From the NCBI RefSeq assembly GCF_947498005.1, contig NZ_CANMIW010000013.1, forward strand, positions 1-37,239: DNA of 37,239 bases, given 5' to 3'. Position numbers and translations under genes: made by a program. Source of the stretch: an uncultured Winogradskyella sp. Lineage in GTDB: Bacteria > Bacteroidota > Bacteroidia > Flavobacteriales > Flavobacteriaceae. Within the stretch, counting starts at the first letter, position 1. The number at the start of each line of letters is the position of its first letter. This document shows, piece after piece, positions 14,377 to 22,447 of the stretch. Below the pieces are notes generated by a model. The model was given only the letters and a program-made list of their open reading frames with translations. It was not told the DNA's origin and made no database searches.

Positions 14377-14976
14377 TTCTTGAATTAAATCTTCAATTCG
14401 CATGCGTTTACTGTAATCATATTCATTAACATCTTTTACAAAACAATATGCGCTTATTTCGCCAGATTTGACTTTCTCAGCTAATTCTTCAACTTTAAAT
14501 GGCCCAAATTCTTTAGATTGTTCAATGTAATAGAATTCGTGATCATAGATAATAGAACTTACTTTTTTCTTATATTTTTCCTTTAAGAATGTCTGTATAT
14601 CTTCAACAGAATTTAATTCGTCATCGTAATTTGTAGAATTAATATACATAGCAAACTCTTCTTTCTCTTGGTTATTAAGAACCAAAATATCATCGTCCTT
14701 AAAATAAGCTTCTACTGTAATTAAACCATCTTCAGTTTCAATCGTAAAACTATTTAGAATATTTAAAGTCCATGAGGTTTTTATGACATCGTCTTTTCTT
14801 GAGATCTCAAGAATATTATCTTCCTTAAATGTGTAAATAGATTTCTTCTTAGAAATTCCATTAACTAAAACCCATTGCTGATTTATAAAATAAGTATCGT
14901 GATGACGCTCATAATTAAACGGTTTTAAATTTGGTATTGTTTCGTGAAGGTATTTATTCATTAATAGGTTATTCAA
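14371..14976 (-). CDS. Hypothetical protein with C-terminal GYF-like domain (201 aa)
   Basis: A soluble protein without signal peptide. Residues about 145-200 resemble a bacterial GYF_2 domain: an aromatic start (HEFYYIEQSKEFGPFKVEEL), the GPF/GP core, then a KSGEISAYCFVKDV strand region. Such domains are thought to mediate protein contacts and often occur in membrane-associated proteins. The N-terminal ~140 residues look like beta strands and I do not recognise them. It is convergent with the M50-TPR gene, and the two stop codons overlap in TTATAA (14371-14376). The frame opens at ATG 14976 (MNNLLMNKYL); the ATG at 14961 is an alternative. Function unknown. Confidence 0.7.
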   Translation of the reverse strand: MNNLLMNKYLHETIPNLKPFNYERHHDTYFINQQWVLVNGISKKKSIYTFKEDNILEISRKDDVIKTSWTLNILNSFTIETEDGLITVEAYFKDDDILVLNNQEKEEFAMYINSTNYDDELNSVEDIQTFLKEKYKKKVSSIIYDHEFYYIEQSKEFGPFKVEELAEKVKSGEISAYCFVKDVNEYDYSKRMRIEDLIQEL

Positions 14977-15124
14977 TCAATAGCATTTGCTATAATAACG
15001 TTAGGTTTAGGACTTTAATTATCTAAAGTTAATAATTTTATTATTGTTTTAAAACTTCTCAGCAATAACTTCGATTAATGGTTAATCTTTTGTTATCAAT
15101 TGTATTAATTTAATTAATTATTAA

Positions 15125-15295
15125 ATGCCTTTAGCTATAAATATACTTGCGGTAATTTATTTAAATTACCTTCTAGGAAAATTAATGATAGGATTACAAT
15201 ATATAGGTGTTCGTTACTCTATTAAGAGTGCATTAATCTATTATAAAACAGTTCTTATTTTTTTAATCTCATATATTATTTCATTAATTTTGTAA
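15125..15295 (+). CDS. Small hydrophobic membrane protein candidate (56 aa)
   Basis: An ATG at 15125 opens a frame of 56 codons ending at TAA 15293-15295. The product is highly hydrophobic with probable membrane segments at about 3-18 (LAINILAVIYLNYLLG) and 42-56 (TVLIFLISYIISLIL), and a short basic linker (GVRYSIKSALIYYK). It ends 7 bp before the DUF2721 gene, which fits a two-gene operon. It could instead be a chance AT-rich open frame, since isoleucine/leucine-rich frames arise easily in such DNA. No family recognised. Confidence 0.4.
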   Translation: MPLAINILAVIYLNYLLGKLMIGLQYIGVRYSIKSALIYYKTVLIFLISYIISLIL

Positions 15296-15302
15296 TTATA
15301 AT

Positions 15303-15707
15303 ATGGAAGAACTAACCCTCACAACACCAGCGCTTTTGTTCTCAGCAATTTCTTTAATAATGCTGGCTTATACAAATCGATTTTTAGCATATGCTGCTAT
15401 TATAAGAAATTTAAGTGAAAAGTATATTGAGCATAAAAGTGCTTCTATTTTAAGGCAAATAAATAATTTAAAATTGCGTGTAAAATTAACAAGGTATATG
15501 CAAATTACTGGCATAAGTAGTTTGTTATTCTGTGTGCTTACCATGTTTTTGATTTATATTGATTTTAATCTTATAGCTATTTGGGCGTTTGGTTTAGGCC
15601 TATTGCTACTTATAGTTTCACTGTTATTTCTAATTTGGGAAATACAGATCTCTGCTAAGGCTTTACAACATCATTTAGTAGATATTGAAGATCATTTAAT
15701 AAATTAA
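15303..15707 (+). CDS. DUF2721-family membrane protein (134 aa)
   Basis: A small integral membrane protein with three hydrophobic segments (about 8-32, 65-87 and 91-113). The N-terminus LTTPALLFSAISLIMLAYTN and the following RFLAYAAIIRNL are the recognisable features of DUF2721, whose function is unknown. The C-terminus (LQHHLVDIEDHLIN) is polar. Length is as expected. It lies just upstream of an ECF sigma factor, with 82 bp between them. Confidence 0.82.
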   Translation: MEELTLTTPALLFSAISLIMLAYTNRFLAYAAIIRNLSEKYIEHKSASILRQINNLKLRVKLTRYMQITGISSLLFCVLTMFLIYIDFNLIAIWAFGLGLLLLIVSLLFLIWEIQISAKALQHHLVDIEDHLIN

Positions 15708-15731
15708 AAAAAAATATAAATAAATTGTGAC

Positions 15732-15755
15732 GTCTTAAATAAAGAGGTGTCTTAA
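15732..15755 (+). promoter_or_regulatory. Direct repeat GTCTTAA-N10-GTCTTAA upstream of the ECF sigma gene
   Basis: GTCTTAA occurs at 15732-15738 and again at 15749-15755, 17 bp start to start, 35-58 bp before the TTG start of the sigma factor. The spacing resembles two promoter elements or a tandem operator. It could be an autoregulated ECF promoter; there is no independent support. Confidence 0.3.
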
Positions 15756-15789
15756 TACTAATAACTAACTAATTTTATCAAAAATTCCC

Positions 15790-16383
15790 TTGACAAAAGA
15801 CGCTATTCATAGCCTAACCGATGAAGCGCTTGTAGAAGCTATCGTAAGAAATAACGACACTATGTTGTTCGAAGTGCTGTACGATAGATATGCGAGTATG
15901 GTTTATAACAAATGTTATGGTTTTGCTAATGGAGTAGATGAAGCTAAGGATTTGACCCAAGATGTTTTTTTAAGGGTCTTTGTGAAATTGGCAAGTTTTA
16001 AAGGGCGTTCAAAATTTTCTACTTGGTTATATGCATTTACATATAATCATTGTGTAAATTATGTCACGAGAAACACAGCTAAGAAATTAGAGAAAAAATC
16101 TATTAGTTCAGAAGTTATTGACATTGAAAATATAGGAGAGGATGTTGATTCTACACTCGAGTTTGCGGACATGAGAGTAGAACAATTGAAGAAAGTTATG
16201 GAGTTGATATCTCCAGATGAAAAAATGATTTTATTATTAAAATATCAAGATAATTTATCGATAAAAGAATTATCTGCGGCTTTAGATATAGGAGAAAGCG
16301 CAGTTAAAATGCGATTAAAAAGAGCGAAAGAAAAACTAGTACAGAAGTACACAAATTATACAAAAGATGGAAAATCCATTTAG
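15790..16383 (+). CDS. ECF-type RNA polymerase sigma factor (197 aa)
   Basis: A sigma-70 factor with only regions 2 and 4. Region 2 (about 25-95) has LYDRYASMVYNKCYG, DLTQDVFLRVFVKL and FSTWLYAFTYNHCVNY. Region 4 (about 135-185) has a SPDEKMILLLKYQDNLSIKE helix-turn-helix followed by SAVKMRLKRAKEKL. Length is normal. The start is TTG at 15790 (MTKDAIHSLTDEAL), which fits the usual spacing to region 2. No classical membrane anti-sigma gene follows. Instead a 57-aa gene overlaps its last 17 bases, and an MscS-like channel comes next. Confidence 0.93.
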   Translation: MTKDAIHSLTDEALVEAIVRNNDTMLFEVLYDRYASMVYNKCYGFANGVDEAKDLTQDVFLRVFVKLASFKGRSKFSTWLYAFTYNHCVNYVTRNTAKKLEKKSISSEVIDIENIGEDVDSTLEFADMRVEQLKKVMELISPDEKMILLLKYQDNLSIKELSAALDIGESAVKMRLKRAKEKLVQKYTNYTKDGKSI

Positions 16384-16540
16384 TAAAATAGATCAGCCTT
16401 TAAAGGAAGTTCCGATGGAACTGAAAGGGAAAGTTATGCATGATATTGCAATGGCTAAGCTTTTTATGGAAATAGCTGAATTATTTTCGTATAATATTGC
16501 ACATGTCATTGATAGTGTAACTAGTAAACGCGTAAAATAG
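16367..16540 (+). CDS. Small conserved-looking protein overlapping the sigma gene (57 aa)
   Basis: An ATG at 16367 inside the end of the sigma gene opens a 57-codon frame ending TAG at 16540. The 17-bp overlap points to translational coupling. The protein starts MENPFSKIDQPLKEVPMELK and continues with an amphipathic helix (MHDIAMAKLFMEIAELFSYN); it has no membrane segment or zinc motif. I recall similar short proteins beginning with an NPF motif directly after ECF sigma genes in flavobacteria, but cannot verify it. A soluble anti-sigma or modulator role is possible from position alone. Confidence 0.7.
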   Translation: MENPFSKIDQPLKEVPMELKGKVMHDIAMAKLFMEIAELFSYNIAHVIDSVTSKRVK

Positions 16541-16574
16541 GATACTTAATAAACCCTAACAAAAAATTATTAGT

Positions 16575-17402
16575 ATGGAAAAAATGAATGAATTTTCAGA
16601 TGTAGCAATGAAGTCTCTAACAAATATTTGGTTAGAGATTACTAAAATATTCCCAAATATTATTGGTGCCCTTATAGTATTAATTATAGGTTGGATTGTT
16701 ACTAAGTTAATTGTAAAAGTCATAAAAAAAATTTTAAAATTAGCCAAAACACATAAACTTGATGAAAAGATTAATGAAATAGAAATCATTGAAGGTAAAG
16801 AGCTTAATTTTAATACAGTAAAAGTTGTTTCTAAGGCTGTAAAGTATATAATGTATATTGTGTTGCTGGTAACAGCATCAGATATAATGGGCTTAGATAT
16901 TATAACACAACAGATTAGTGATTTAATTTCTTACTTACCAAAACTTTTTGCCGCACTTATTGTATTTATTGTAGGTCTTTTATTTGCTAATTTCGTTAAG
17001 AATGGCCTTAAATCACTTTTTGAATCTATGGATTTGTCTGGTGGTAAAATGATTAGTCAGGTTGTGTTTTTCTTATTGTTAACTTTTATTTCTGTTACAG
17101 CTTTAAATCAAGCAGGTATTGATACTGAGATAATTACTAACAATATTAATATGATTATTGCTGCTTTTTTATTAGCTTTTGCCATTGCATTTGGTTTAGG
17201 TGCTAGAGAAGTAGTAGGTAAGTTGTTAAATGCTTTTTATGCACGTAAAACCTATGAGGTTGGGCAGAAAATTATATTCAACAATGAAACTTACACAATT
17301 GATGCTGTGCAAAGCATTTCGGTAATTTTAAAAAATAAAGAAGGAAAACTTATTGTTCCTATAAAAGATATAGTAGAAAATCAAGTACAATTGCAGGATT
17401 AA
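16575..17402 (+). CDS. MscS-like mechanosensitive channel / conserved TM-helix protein (275 aa)
   Basis: Four to five membrane segments precede a short C-terminal beta domain. The repeated pattern of a hydrophobic helix ending in GW or GLLFA (ALIVLIIGWIVTKLIVKVIK, then ALIVFIVGLLFANFVKNGL) matches the 'conserved TM helix' repeats of small MscS-related proteins. The segment AFAIAFGLGAREVVGKLLNA corresponds to the pore helix and loop of MscS, and GQKIIFNNETYTIDAV to the start of its beta domain, which is shorter than in E. coli MscS. It should release osmolytes on hypo-osmotic shock. It sits 34 bp after the sigma-associated small gene, suggesting an osmotic or envelope-stress operon. Confidence 0.87.
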   Translation: MEKMNEFSDVAMKSLTNIWLEITKIFPNIIGALIVLIIGWIVTKLIVKVIKKILKLAKTHKLDEKINEIEIIEGKELNFNTVKVVSKAVKYIMYIVLLVTASDIMGLDIITQQISDLISYLPKLFAALIVFIVGLLFANFVKNGLKSLFESMDLSGGKMISQVVFFLLLTFISVTALNQAGIDTEIITNNINMIIAAFLLAFAIAFGLGAREVVGKLLNAFYARKTYEVGQKIIFNNETYTIDAVQSISVILKNKEGKLIVPIKDIVENQVQLQD

Positions 17403-17469
17403 CTATGAGGTTAGGGTCATGGATTCTGTGTTTACACGGGATACGATCCTGCTAGTACTTGAGATTATA

Positions 17470-17505
17470 AAGCCCTTTTCATTTATTTGATAAGGGTTTT
17501 TTTTA
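17470..17505 (+). terminator. Rho-independent terminator after the sigma/MscS operon
   Basis: AAGCCCTT pairs with AAGGGTTT around a TTCATTTATTTGAT loop and is followed by a T run. It lies 68 bp after the channel stop. The 17403-17469 stretch before it has a weak GGAT...ATCC hairpin and no gene. Confidence 0.75.
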
Positions 17506-17590
17506 TGATGTAACGTGTGTAAAAAGAAACAATACATCTAAGAATATCCTTATATTAACTATCCGAGAAAGAGGATCAAACGTTAACACT

Positions 17591-18442
17591 ATGAAAATTC
17601 ATGGATTTATAATTTTTGTAATTATTGCTTTCACATTGATGGGTTGTGAAAATGATGAAAATAACCCACAAGAAGCAATAGAAGAGAGTTACTTATTTGA
17701 AGATGGGTTTGAAACTCAAAATGACCTATTGGAGGAGTTGTTTCCTACTAATGGTATGCGATGGACCACAATTCAACAGACAGATCCAACAGACGCAACT
17801 AACGAAATTTCAATTTCAAATACTCAATTCAATGAAGGGCAAAATGCACTACGTGTTCTTGCTTATCAATCAGATTCGGACTTGTCAAAAATAGATATAG
17901 AAAAGAATGGGTTAAATATTGTTGTAGGAGATATAGTTAAAATAAGCGCTAACTTTTATATCGTTGGCACTGAACCTATCGAAAATCTATTGCTCCTTGA
18001 TTTAGAGTGTTGTTCTTGTTGGGACCCAAATGTTGGCAGTAATTATGGTTCTGAAAACCAATGTCCTGGTGTTAGATTAATGATGTCTGGTGGTAATGAT
18101 TATTTGTCAATTGAAAGAGGAAAAATTTCTGGAACTACAATGCAACAAACAACGTTAGCTTTTCCAAGAAATCAATGGGTTACTGTACTATGGGAAATGA
18201 CTATGTCAGATAATGAAGATGGACTTAACCGATTAACAATTAATGGTACTGAAGTTATCAATGAAGCTGGAATGAATATGCCAAATGCACAAGTTTTTAT
18301 AGATGTCTTTCTAAATCAAGGTATTGATTTTACCCTACAAGAACCTGCTTCTTACGAACGTGTTCAAGTAGGTGTAACCGCTAATCCTACAGCTGGAAAT
18401 ATAGAATTATTTGTAGATGATTTTTCAATAAAAGTAGAATGA
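17591..18442 (+). CDS. Lipoprotein with probable beta-jelly-roll (LamG/lyase-like) domain (283 aa)
   Basis: A lipoprotein signal peptide ends at Cys19 (FTLMGCEND). The rest is predicted all-beta: FNEGQNALRVLAY, then GDIVKISANFYIVG, RNQWVTVLWEMTM, NRLTINGTEVI and a closing NIELFVDDFSIKVE. That order resembles concanavalin-like jelly rolls found in polysaccharide-binding modules or lyases. A cysteine cluster (DLECCSCWDPNVGS, with another Cys in NQCPGVRLMM) is unusual for an exported flavobacterial protein and may form disulphides or bind metal. No catalytic residues can be assigned. It stands alone and is convergent with the helicase gene. Confidence 0.7.
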   Translation: MKIHGFIIFVIIAFTLMGCENDENNPQEAIEESYLFEDGFETQNDLLEELFPTNGMRWTTIQQTDPTDATNEISISNTQFNEGQNALRVLAYQSDSDLSKIDIEKNGLNIVVGDIVKISANFYIVGTEPIENLLLLDLECCSCWDPNVGSNYGSENQCPGVRLMMSGGNDYLSIERGKISGTTMQQTTLAFPRNQWVTVLWEMTMSDNEDGLNRLTINGTEVINEAGMNMPNAQVFIDVFLNQGIDFTLQEPASYERVQVGVTANPTAGNIELFVDDFSIKVE

Positions 18443-18471
18443 AATTCTGTTAACAAAACTGTAGCCAACAA

Positions 18472-19821
18472 CTACTTTTTATTACGACGATTATAATTCT
18501 TGTCGCCTCGTGTTTTTGGCTTCTTGTATTTTGCTGCTATCTTAAACTTATAAGAACCACCTAAATTTTCTTTTGAATTCTTTTCAGACTTTTCATGAAA
18601 AGCTGGTCCTGGAGCATCAGCATCACTTCGTTTTATAGGATTGTTACGCTCTCTAATTTGTGGACGTTCTTCTTCAATAAGTTCGGTAGAAACTTCAACA
18701 CTTTCAGGAATCTCAAGCGTTTCAATTTTCATTTGCATTAATTCCTCAATACGTTCTAAACCTTCTTTTTCTTTATCAGTAGACATTAAAATGGTATGAC
18801 CTTGCTTTTCGGCTCTTCCGGTTCTACCAATTCTATGCATGTAGTTCTCTGGATAATCTGGTGTATCAAAATTAATAACATGAGAAACACCTTCTATATC
18901 TAAACCTCTTGCCATAACATCTGTGGCAACAAGCAATCGGTTTTCGCCCTCTCTAAATTGTTCAATACTACGTAATCGGTAATTTTGTGTTTTATTAGAG
19001 TGAATAACACAAGATTCACTTGGGAATAATTCTTCGAGTTGATTAAATAATCGGTCAGCCATTTTCTTATAAGCCACAAAGATTAAAACTCTTGAAAATT
19101 CTTCTTTATCATGAAGTAAATATTCTAACAAATTTACTTTGGTGTAAAAGTTAGGCACATCATAACGTTCTTGTTTAATGTTTTCTAAAGGTGTACCCGA
19201 AACGGCAATTGATATTTTAGTAGGATTAGTGAAAAAATCAGTAATTAATTCATCAACATCTTTAGTCATCGTTGCCGAAAACATGATGTTTTGTCTGCGT
19301 TGTGGAAGAATATCAAAAATGTTCATCAGTTGATGCCTAAAACCTAAGTCTAGCATCACATCAACTTCATCAATCACTAATTTCTGAATAGATTTTAGTT
19401 GCAACACTCTGCTTACAGCTAAATCGTATAAGCGTCCTGGTGTCGCTACAATAATATCTTGGCCTTGTGCAACAGCTTGTTTTTGTGTATTTATATTGGT
19501 GCCACCATAAACACCCAAAACTCGGTTGTTAATGTATTTAGAGAATTTTTCAATCTCACTAACCACTTGTACCACTAATTCTCTGGTTGGTACTAAAACC
19601 AAAACTCTAGGATTATCTTGTCTAGAATATTTTAGATTCCTTAAAATAGGTAGCATATAGGCCAATGTTTTACCAGTACCAGTTTGTGCAATACCAACAA
19701 CATCTTTACCAGATGCTACCACACTAAATGATTCTTCCTGAATTGGAGTAGGTGTGGTAAACCCTAAATCATCTAAGGCGTTATATAAAGGTGTGTTTAA
19801 ATTTAGGTCTTGAAAAGTCAC
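18472..19821 (-). CDS. DEAD-box RNA helicase, RhlE-like (449 aa)
   Basis: An ATP-dependent RNA helicase with all core motifs: the Q-motif region TPTPIQEE (23-30), Walker A AQTGTGKT (45-52), PTREL (78-82), TPGR (127-130), SAT (182-184), and in the second RecA domain ATDVMARGLD and HRIGRTGR. Motif II is DEVD (151-154) instead of DEAD, a conservative variant seen in some members. After about residue 375 comes a basic, low-complexity tail (KKPKTRGDKNYNRRNKK) suited to RNA binding. The gene is probably involved in ribosome assembly or mRNA decay in the cold. It is monocistronic. Confidence 0.93.
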   Translation of the reverse strand: MTFQDLNLNTPLYNALDDLGFTTPTPIQEESFSVVASGKDVVGIAQTGTGKTLAYMLPILRNLKYSRQDNPRVLVLVPTRELVVQVVSEIEKFSKYINNRVLGVYGGTNINTQKQAVAQGQDIIVATPGRLYDLAVSRVLQLKSIQKLVIDEVDVMLDLGFRHQLMNIFDILPQRRQNIMFSATMTKDVDELITDFFTNPTKISIAVSGTPLENIKQERYDVPNFYTKVNLLEYLLHDKEEFSRVLIFVAYKKMADRLFNQLEELFPSESCVIHSNKTQNYRLRSIEQFREGENRLLVATDVMARGLDIEGVSHVINFDTPDYPENYMHRIGRTGRAEKQGHTILMSTDKEKEGLERIEELMQMKIETLEIPESVEVSTELIEEERPQIRERNNPIKRSDADAPGPAFHEKSEKNSKENLGGSYKFKIAAKYKKPKTRGDKNYNRRNKK

Positions 19822-19862
19822 GTTGCAAAGTTTTGTGCAAAGCTACCATTTTATTATTCAAC

Positions 19863-20753
19863 TTAAGATAAAAGGTTTTTTTCTATTTCAATGCTATAGT
19901 CGGCTTCAAAAATGGCACCAGATTTTAAACTCAAAACCCCTTCTTTGTTTTCAAGTTTTTGGTCTGTAGTTTCATTATCAGCAATACCCAACCAAGGCTC
20001 AATACAAACGTAAGGTGCATTTGGTTTTGCCCAAATACCTAATTGCTTAAAACCTCTGAAGTTAACGGTTAAAACTTTGCCTTTTATTTTGTGTGTTAAG
20101 CTTACAACCCTAGATTTTAAATCTTTAAAAATTAAAGCATCAGCATTAAATAAATCGGGTCTTAAATTAATTTTATGTCCATCAGAAAATGCAGGTCTTG
20201 TTTCGTTGGTTAATAGCCCATTATCCATATTTAATAGATAAGTTTCGCTGTCTTCGTTGTGTTCAAAATCTAAAAAATAATCAGTGTAATCTTCATCTTT
20301 CGTCAATGGACAATTAAAAGCAGGATGTCCGCCTAAGGAGAAATAAAGCGTCTTTTTATCACGATTTGTAACTGTATGATTAATGGTTAATATATTTTCT
20401 GTAAGTGTATAAGTAATTTCAAACTCAAACAAAAAAGGATATAACTCATAGAGCTTATCATTAGATGATAAACTAAATGTGATACTAGAATCGGATTGAC
20501 TTTTAATTATAAAATTATCGTTATGTCTCGCAAATCCATGCTTAGGCATATGGTAAGTTTTGCTATTGTAAATGTAGCTGTCGTTTTTCATGCTACCAAT
20601 AATAGGAAACAAGTTAGGTGCATGACTTCCCCAAAATTCAGGGTTTGCTTGCCATAAAAATTCAGTGTCATTTTTTGCTGAAGTAATATTACATAATTCG
20701 GCACCTTTAGATTTTATGTTGATTTGTAATAAGTCATTTTTTAAACTATACAT
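19863..20753 (-). CDS. Aldose 1-epimerase-family protein, LacX-like (296 aa)
   Basis: A cytosolic galactose-mutarotase fold enzyme of the LacX-like subgroup. Conserved sites are KHGFARH (His72, His77), SLGGHPAFNCP (His143) and the late CIEPWLGIAD, whose Glu matches the general-base position of mutarotases. Other landmarks are LWQANPEFWG and NLFPIIG near the N-terminus. The sugar substrate is unknown. There is no signal peptide; the start is MYSLKND at 20753. It is in the same direction as the helicase but is separated from it by 41 bp, so co-transcription is possible. Confidence 0.85.
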   Translation of the reverse strand: MYSLKNDLLQINIKSKGAELCNITSAKNDTEFLWQANPEFWGSHAPNLFPIIGSMKNDSYIYNSKTYHMPKHGFARHNDNFIIKSQSDSSITFSLSSNDKLYELYPFLFEFEITYTLTENILTINHTVTNRDKKTLYFSLGGHPAFNCPLTKDEDYTDYFLDFEHNEDSETYLLNMDNGLLTNETRPAFSDGHKINLRPDLFNADALIFKDLKSRVVSLTHKIKGKVLTVNFRGFKQLGIWAKPNAPYVCIEPWLGIADNETTDQKLENKEGVLSLKSGAIFEADYSIEIEKNLLS

Positions 20754-21062
20754 ATCTTCTTATTTTTTCTGAAATATACAATTCTTGATATTTTTTCGCT
20801 AGTAAAATTAATATTTATCCTTCAAAATTTTCAATTACAATTATTTGCTTTAGTCTTCAGATTAATACAAATTAATCTTTTAAAATAACCCTAAAGTCCC
20901 CTCAAGGGGACAGTCTCACTGTTGTGCTTAAAAAAACATTAAGAATTGTCCTCTTTTGGGGTGTAAAATCAGAATAAATAAATATTTTCCCATACCTCAA
21001 ACATTAAAATGGCAATTAAGAAAATCATATTAATTCAGTAACTTGCAGCAATTATTTTCCTA
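20754..21062. other. Non-coding spacer with GC-rich hairpin between divergent genes
   Basis: No gene is seen in these 309 bp. They hold a perfect 7-bp hairpin GTCCCCTCAAGGGGAC at 20896-20911 and a second C/G-rich tract (GTCCTCTTTTGGGGTG) at about 20948-20963. Both stand out strongly from the AT-rich surroundings. The last ~60 bp before pabB contain no clear consensus promoter. Confidence 0.5.
20896..20911. repeat. REP-like GC-rich hairpin upstream of pabB
   Basis: GTCCCCT-CA-AGGGGAC is a perfect 7-bp stem with a 2-nt loop. Another CCCC/GGGG hairpin occurs at the end of pabB (22356-22377). Short elements of this kind are scattered between genes in many flavobacterial genomes; I state that from memory. 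Confidence 0.5.
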
Positions 21063-22364
21063 TTGAGAACAACACAAATTCATCAGCCTAAAAATTTAGA
21101 AAGCTTTAAGCAAAATTTATTGCTTTGGTCGCAACAATTCGATGATGTTTTGTGGTTAGATTCTAACAACCATACTGACCAATACACTAATTACGATGCG
21201 GTTTTGGCAGTTGATGCGTTTACAACTTTACGTACAGATTTTTTTGATGCCTTTGAACGTTTAAAAGAATATCAAACATCAACAAAAGACTGGATATTTG
21301 GTTATTTAACCTACGATTTAAAAAATACCACAGAACGCCTAAAGTCTCAAAATTTTGATGGTTTAGAGTTTCCTGATTTGTATTTCTTTCAACCTAAAAA
21401 ACTGTTTTTGTTTAAAGATAATCAAGTTGAAATTCAATATTTAAGAATGGTTGATGATGAGATTGAAGATGATATAAGATTAATTGAGTCTATTGTCATT
21501 TCTAACGTAGTCGAGAATCCTCATAATCCAGTAAAAATTAAACTAAGAATTCATAAAGACGATTATTTCGAAAAGGTCACTAAAATGCTAGCACACATTC
21601 AAAGAGGCGATATTTACGAAGCCAATTTTTGCCAAGAATTCTATGCTGAGAACAGCGAAATAAATCCACTTGAAACCTTTAAGAAACTTAACGAAATCTC
21701 AAAACCACCATTTGCAAGTTTTTTAAAGTTTGAGGATAAATATATGATGTCTGCTTCGCCAGAACGCTACATTAAAAAAGAAAGCATAACAGTAATTTCG
21801 CAGCCTATAAAAGGTACAGCGAAACGTTCTACAAATAAAACAGAAGACCTAAAACTCGCAGACGATTTATCTAAAGATTTAAAAGAGCGAAGCGAAAACA
21901 TTATGATTGTAGATTTGGTAAGAAATGATTTATCGCATACAGCCATAAAAGGAAGTGTAGAAGTGAAGGAGCTGTGCAAAGTATATTCCTTTTTGCAAGT
22001 CCACCAAATGATTTCTACGGTTCAATCTCAAGTAGAATCAGATACAAATCCAGTAGATATTATTAAAACTACGTTTCCAATGGGAAGCATGACAGGTGTT
22101 CCAAAATTATCGGCAATGCAAATTATTGAAAACCTAGAAGAAACCAAACGCGGTTTATACTCTGGTTCAGTTGGTTATTTTACACCAAATGGCGATTTCG
22201 ATTTTAATGTTATTATTAGAAGTATCCTTTATAACGAATCAAAAAAATACATTTCATATTCAGTAGGAGGAGCCATCACAGCAAAAAGCGACCCTCTTAA
22301 AGAATATGAAGAATGTTTGGTTAAAGCCAAAGCGATGCGTGAAGTCTTGGAGAAGCCCCTTTAA
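21063..22364 (+). CDS. pabB: Aminodeoxychorismate synthase component I, PabB (433 aa)
   Basis: A chorismate-binding enzyme that makes 4-amino-4-deoxychorismate for folate synthesis. Lys250 in QPIKGTAKR is the nucleophile that marks PabB; anthranilate synthase has Ala there. Other family motifs are HIQRGDIYEANFCQEF, FASFLKFEDKYMMSASPERY, LVRNDLS and FPMGSMTGVPK. It starts with TTG at 21063. The glutaminase PabA and the lyase PabC are not adjacent. The last codons (CCC CTT TAA) lie inside a GC-rich hairpin repeat, so that repeat appears to set the C-terminus. Confidence 0.93.
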   Translation: MRTTQIHQPKNLESFKQNLLLWSQQFDDVLWLDSNNHTDQYTNYDAVLAVDAFTTLRTDFFDAFERLKEYQTSTKDWIFGYLTYDLKNTTERLKSQNFDGLEFPDLYFFQPKKLFLFKDNQVEIQYLRMVDDEIEDDIRLIESIVISNVVENPHNPVKIKLRIHKDDYFEKVTKMLAHIQRGDIYEANFCQEFYAENSEINPLETFKKLNEISKPPFASFLKFEDKYMMSASPERYIKKESITVISQPIKGTAKRSTNKTEDLKLADDLSKDLKERSENIMIVDLVRNDLSHTAIKGSVEVKELCKVYSFLQVHQMISTVQSQVESDTNPVDIIKTTFPMGSMTGVPKLSAMQIIENLEETKRGLYSGSVGYFTPNGDFDFNVIIRSILYNESKKYISYSVGGAITAKSDPLKEYEECLVKAKAMREVLEKPL

Positions 22365-22377
22365 TTCCCCAAAGGGG
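22356..22377. repeat. GC-rich hairpin overlapping the pabB stop codon
   Basis: CCCCTTT (22356-22362) pairs with AAAGGGG (22371-22377). The pabB stop TAA begins within the left arm. It resembles the hairpin at 20896-20911 in composition and may act as a weak terminator. Confidence 0.5.
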
Positions 22378-22420
22378 GAAAACTAATACACGAGAAATAC
22401 ATGTGCGACTGATTCTTTCT

Positions 22421-22447
22421 TTTGCGACTCTGCGTCTTTGCGAGAGA
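22421..22447. repeat. TTTGCG-type intergenic repeat
   Basis: The tract reads TTTGCGACTC, TGCGTC, TTTGCGAGAG, i.e. TGCG repeated about every nine bases, in a non-coding gap between convergent genes. I recall near-identical tracts between genes of other Bacteroidota. Its function is unknown. Confidence 0.45.

Noticed and set aside
17403..17469. Possible tRNA or structured RNA after the MscS-like gene
   Set aside because: There is a GGAT...ATCC pairing, but no acceptor stem, no TTCGA loop and no anticodon arm could be assembled.
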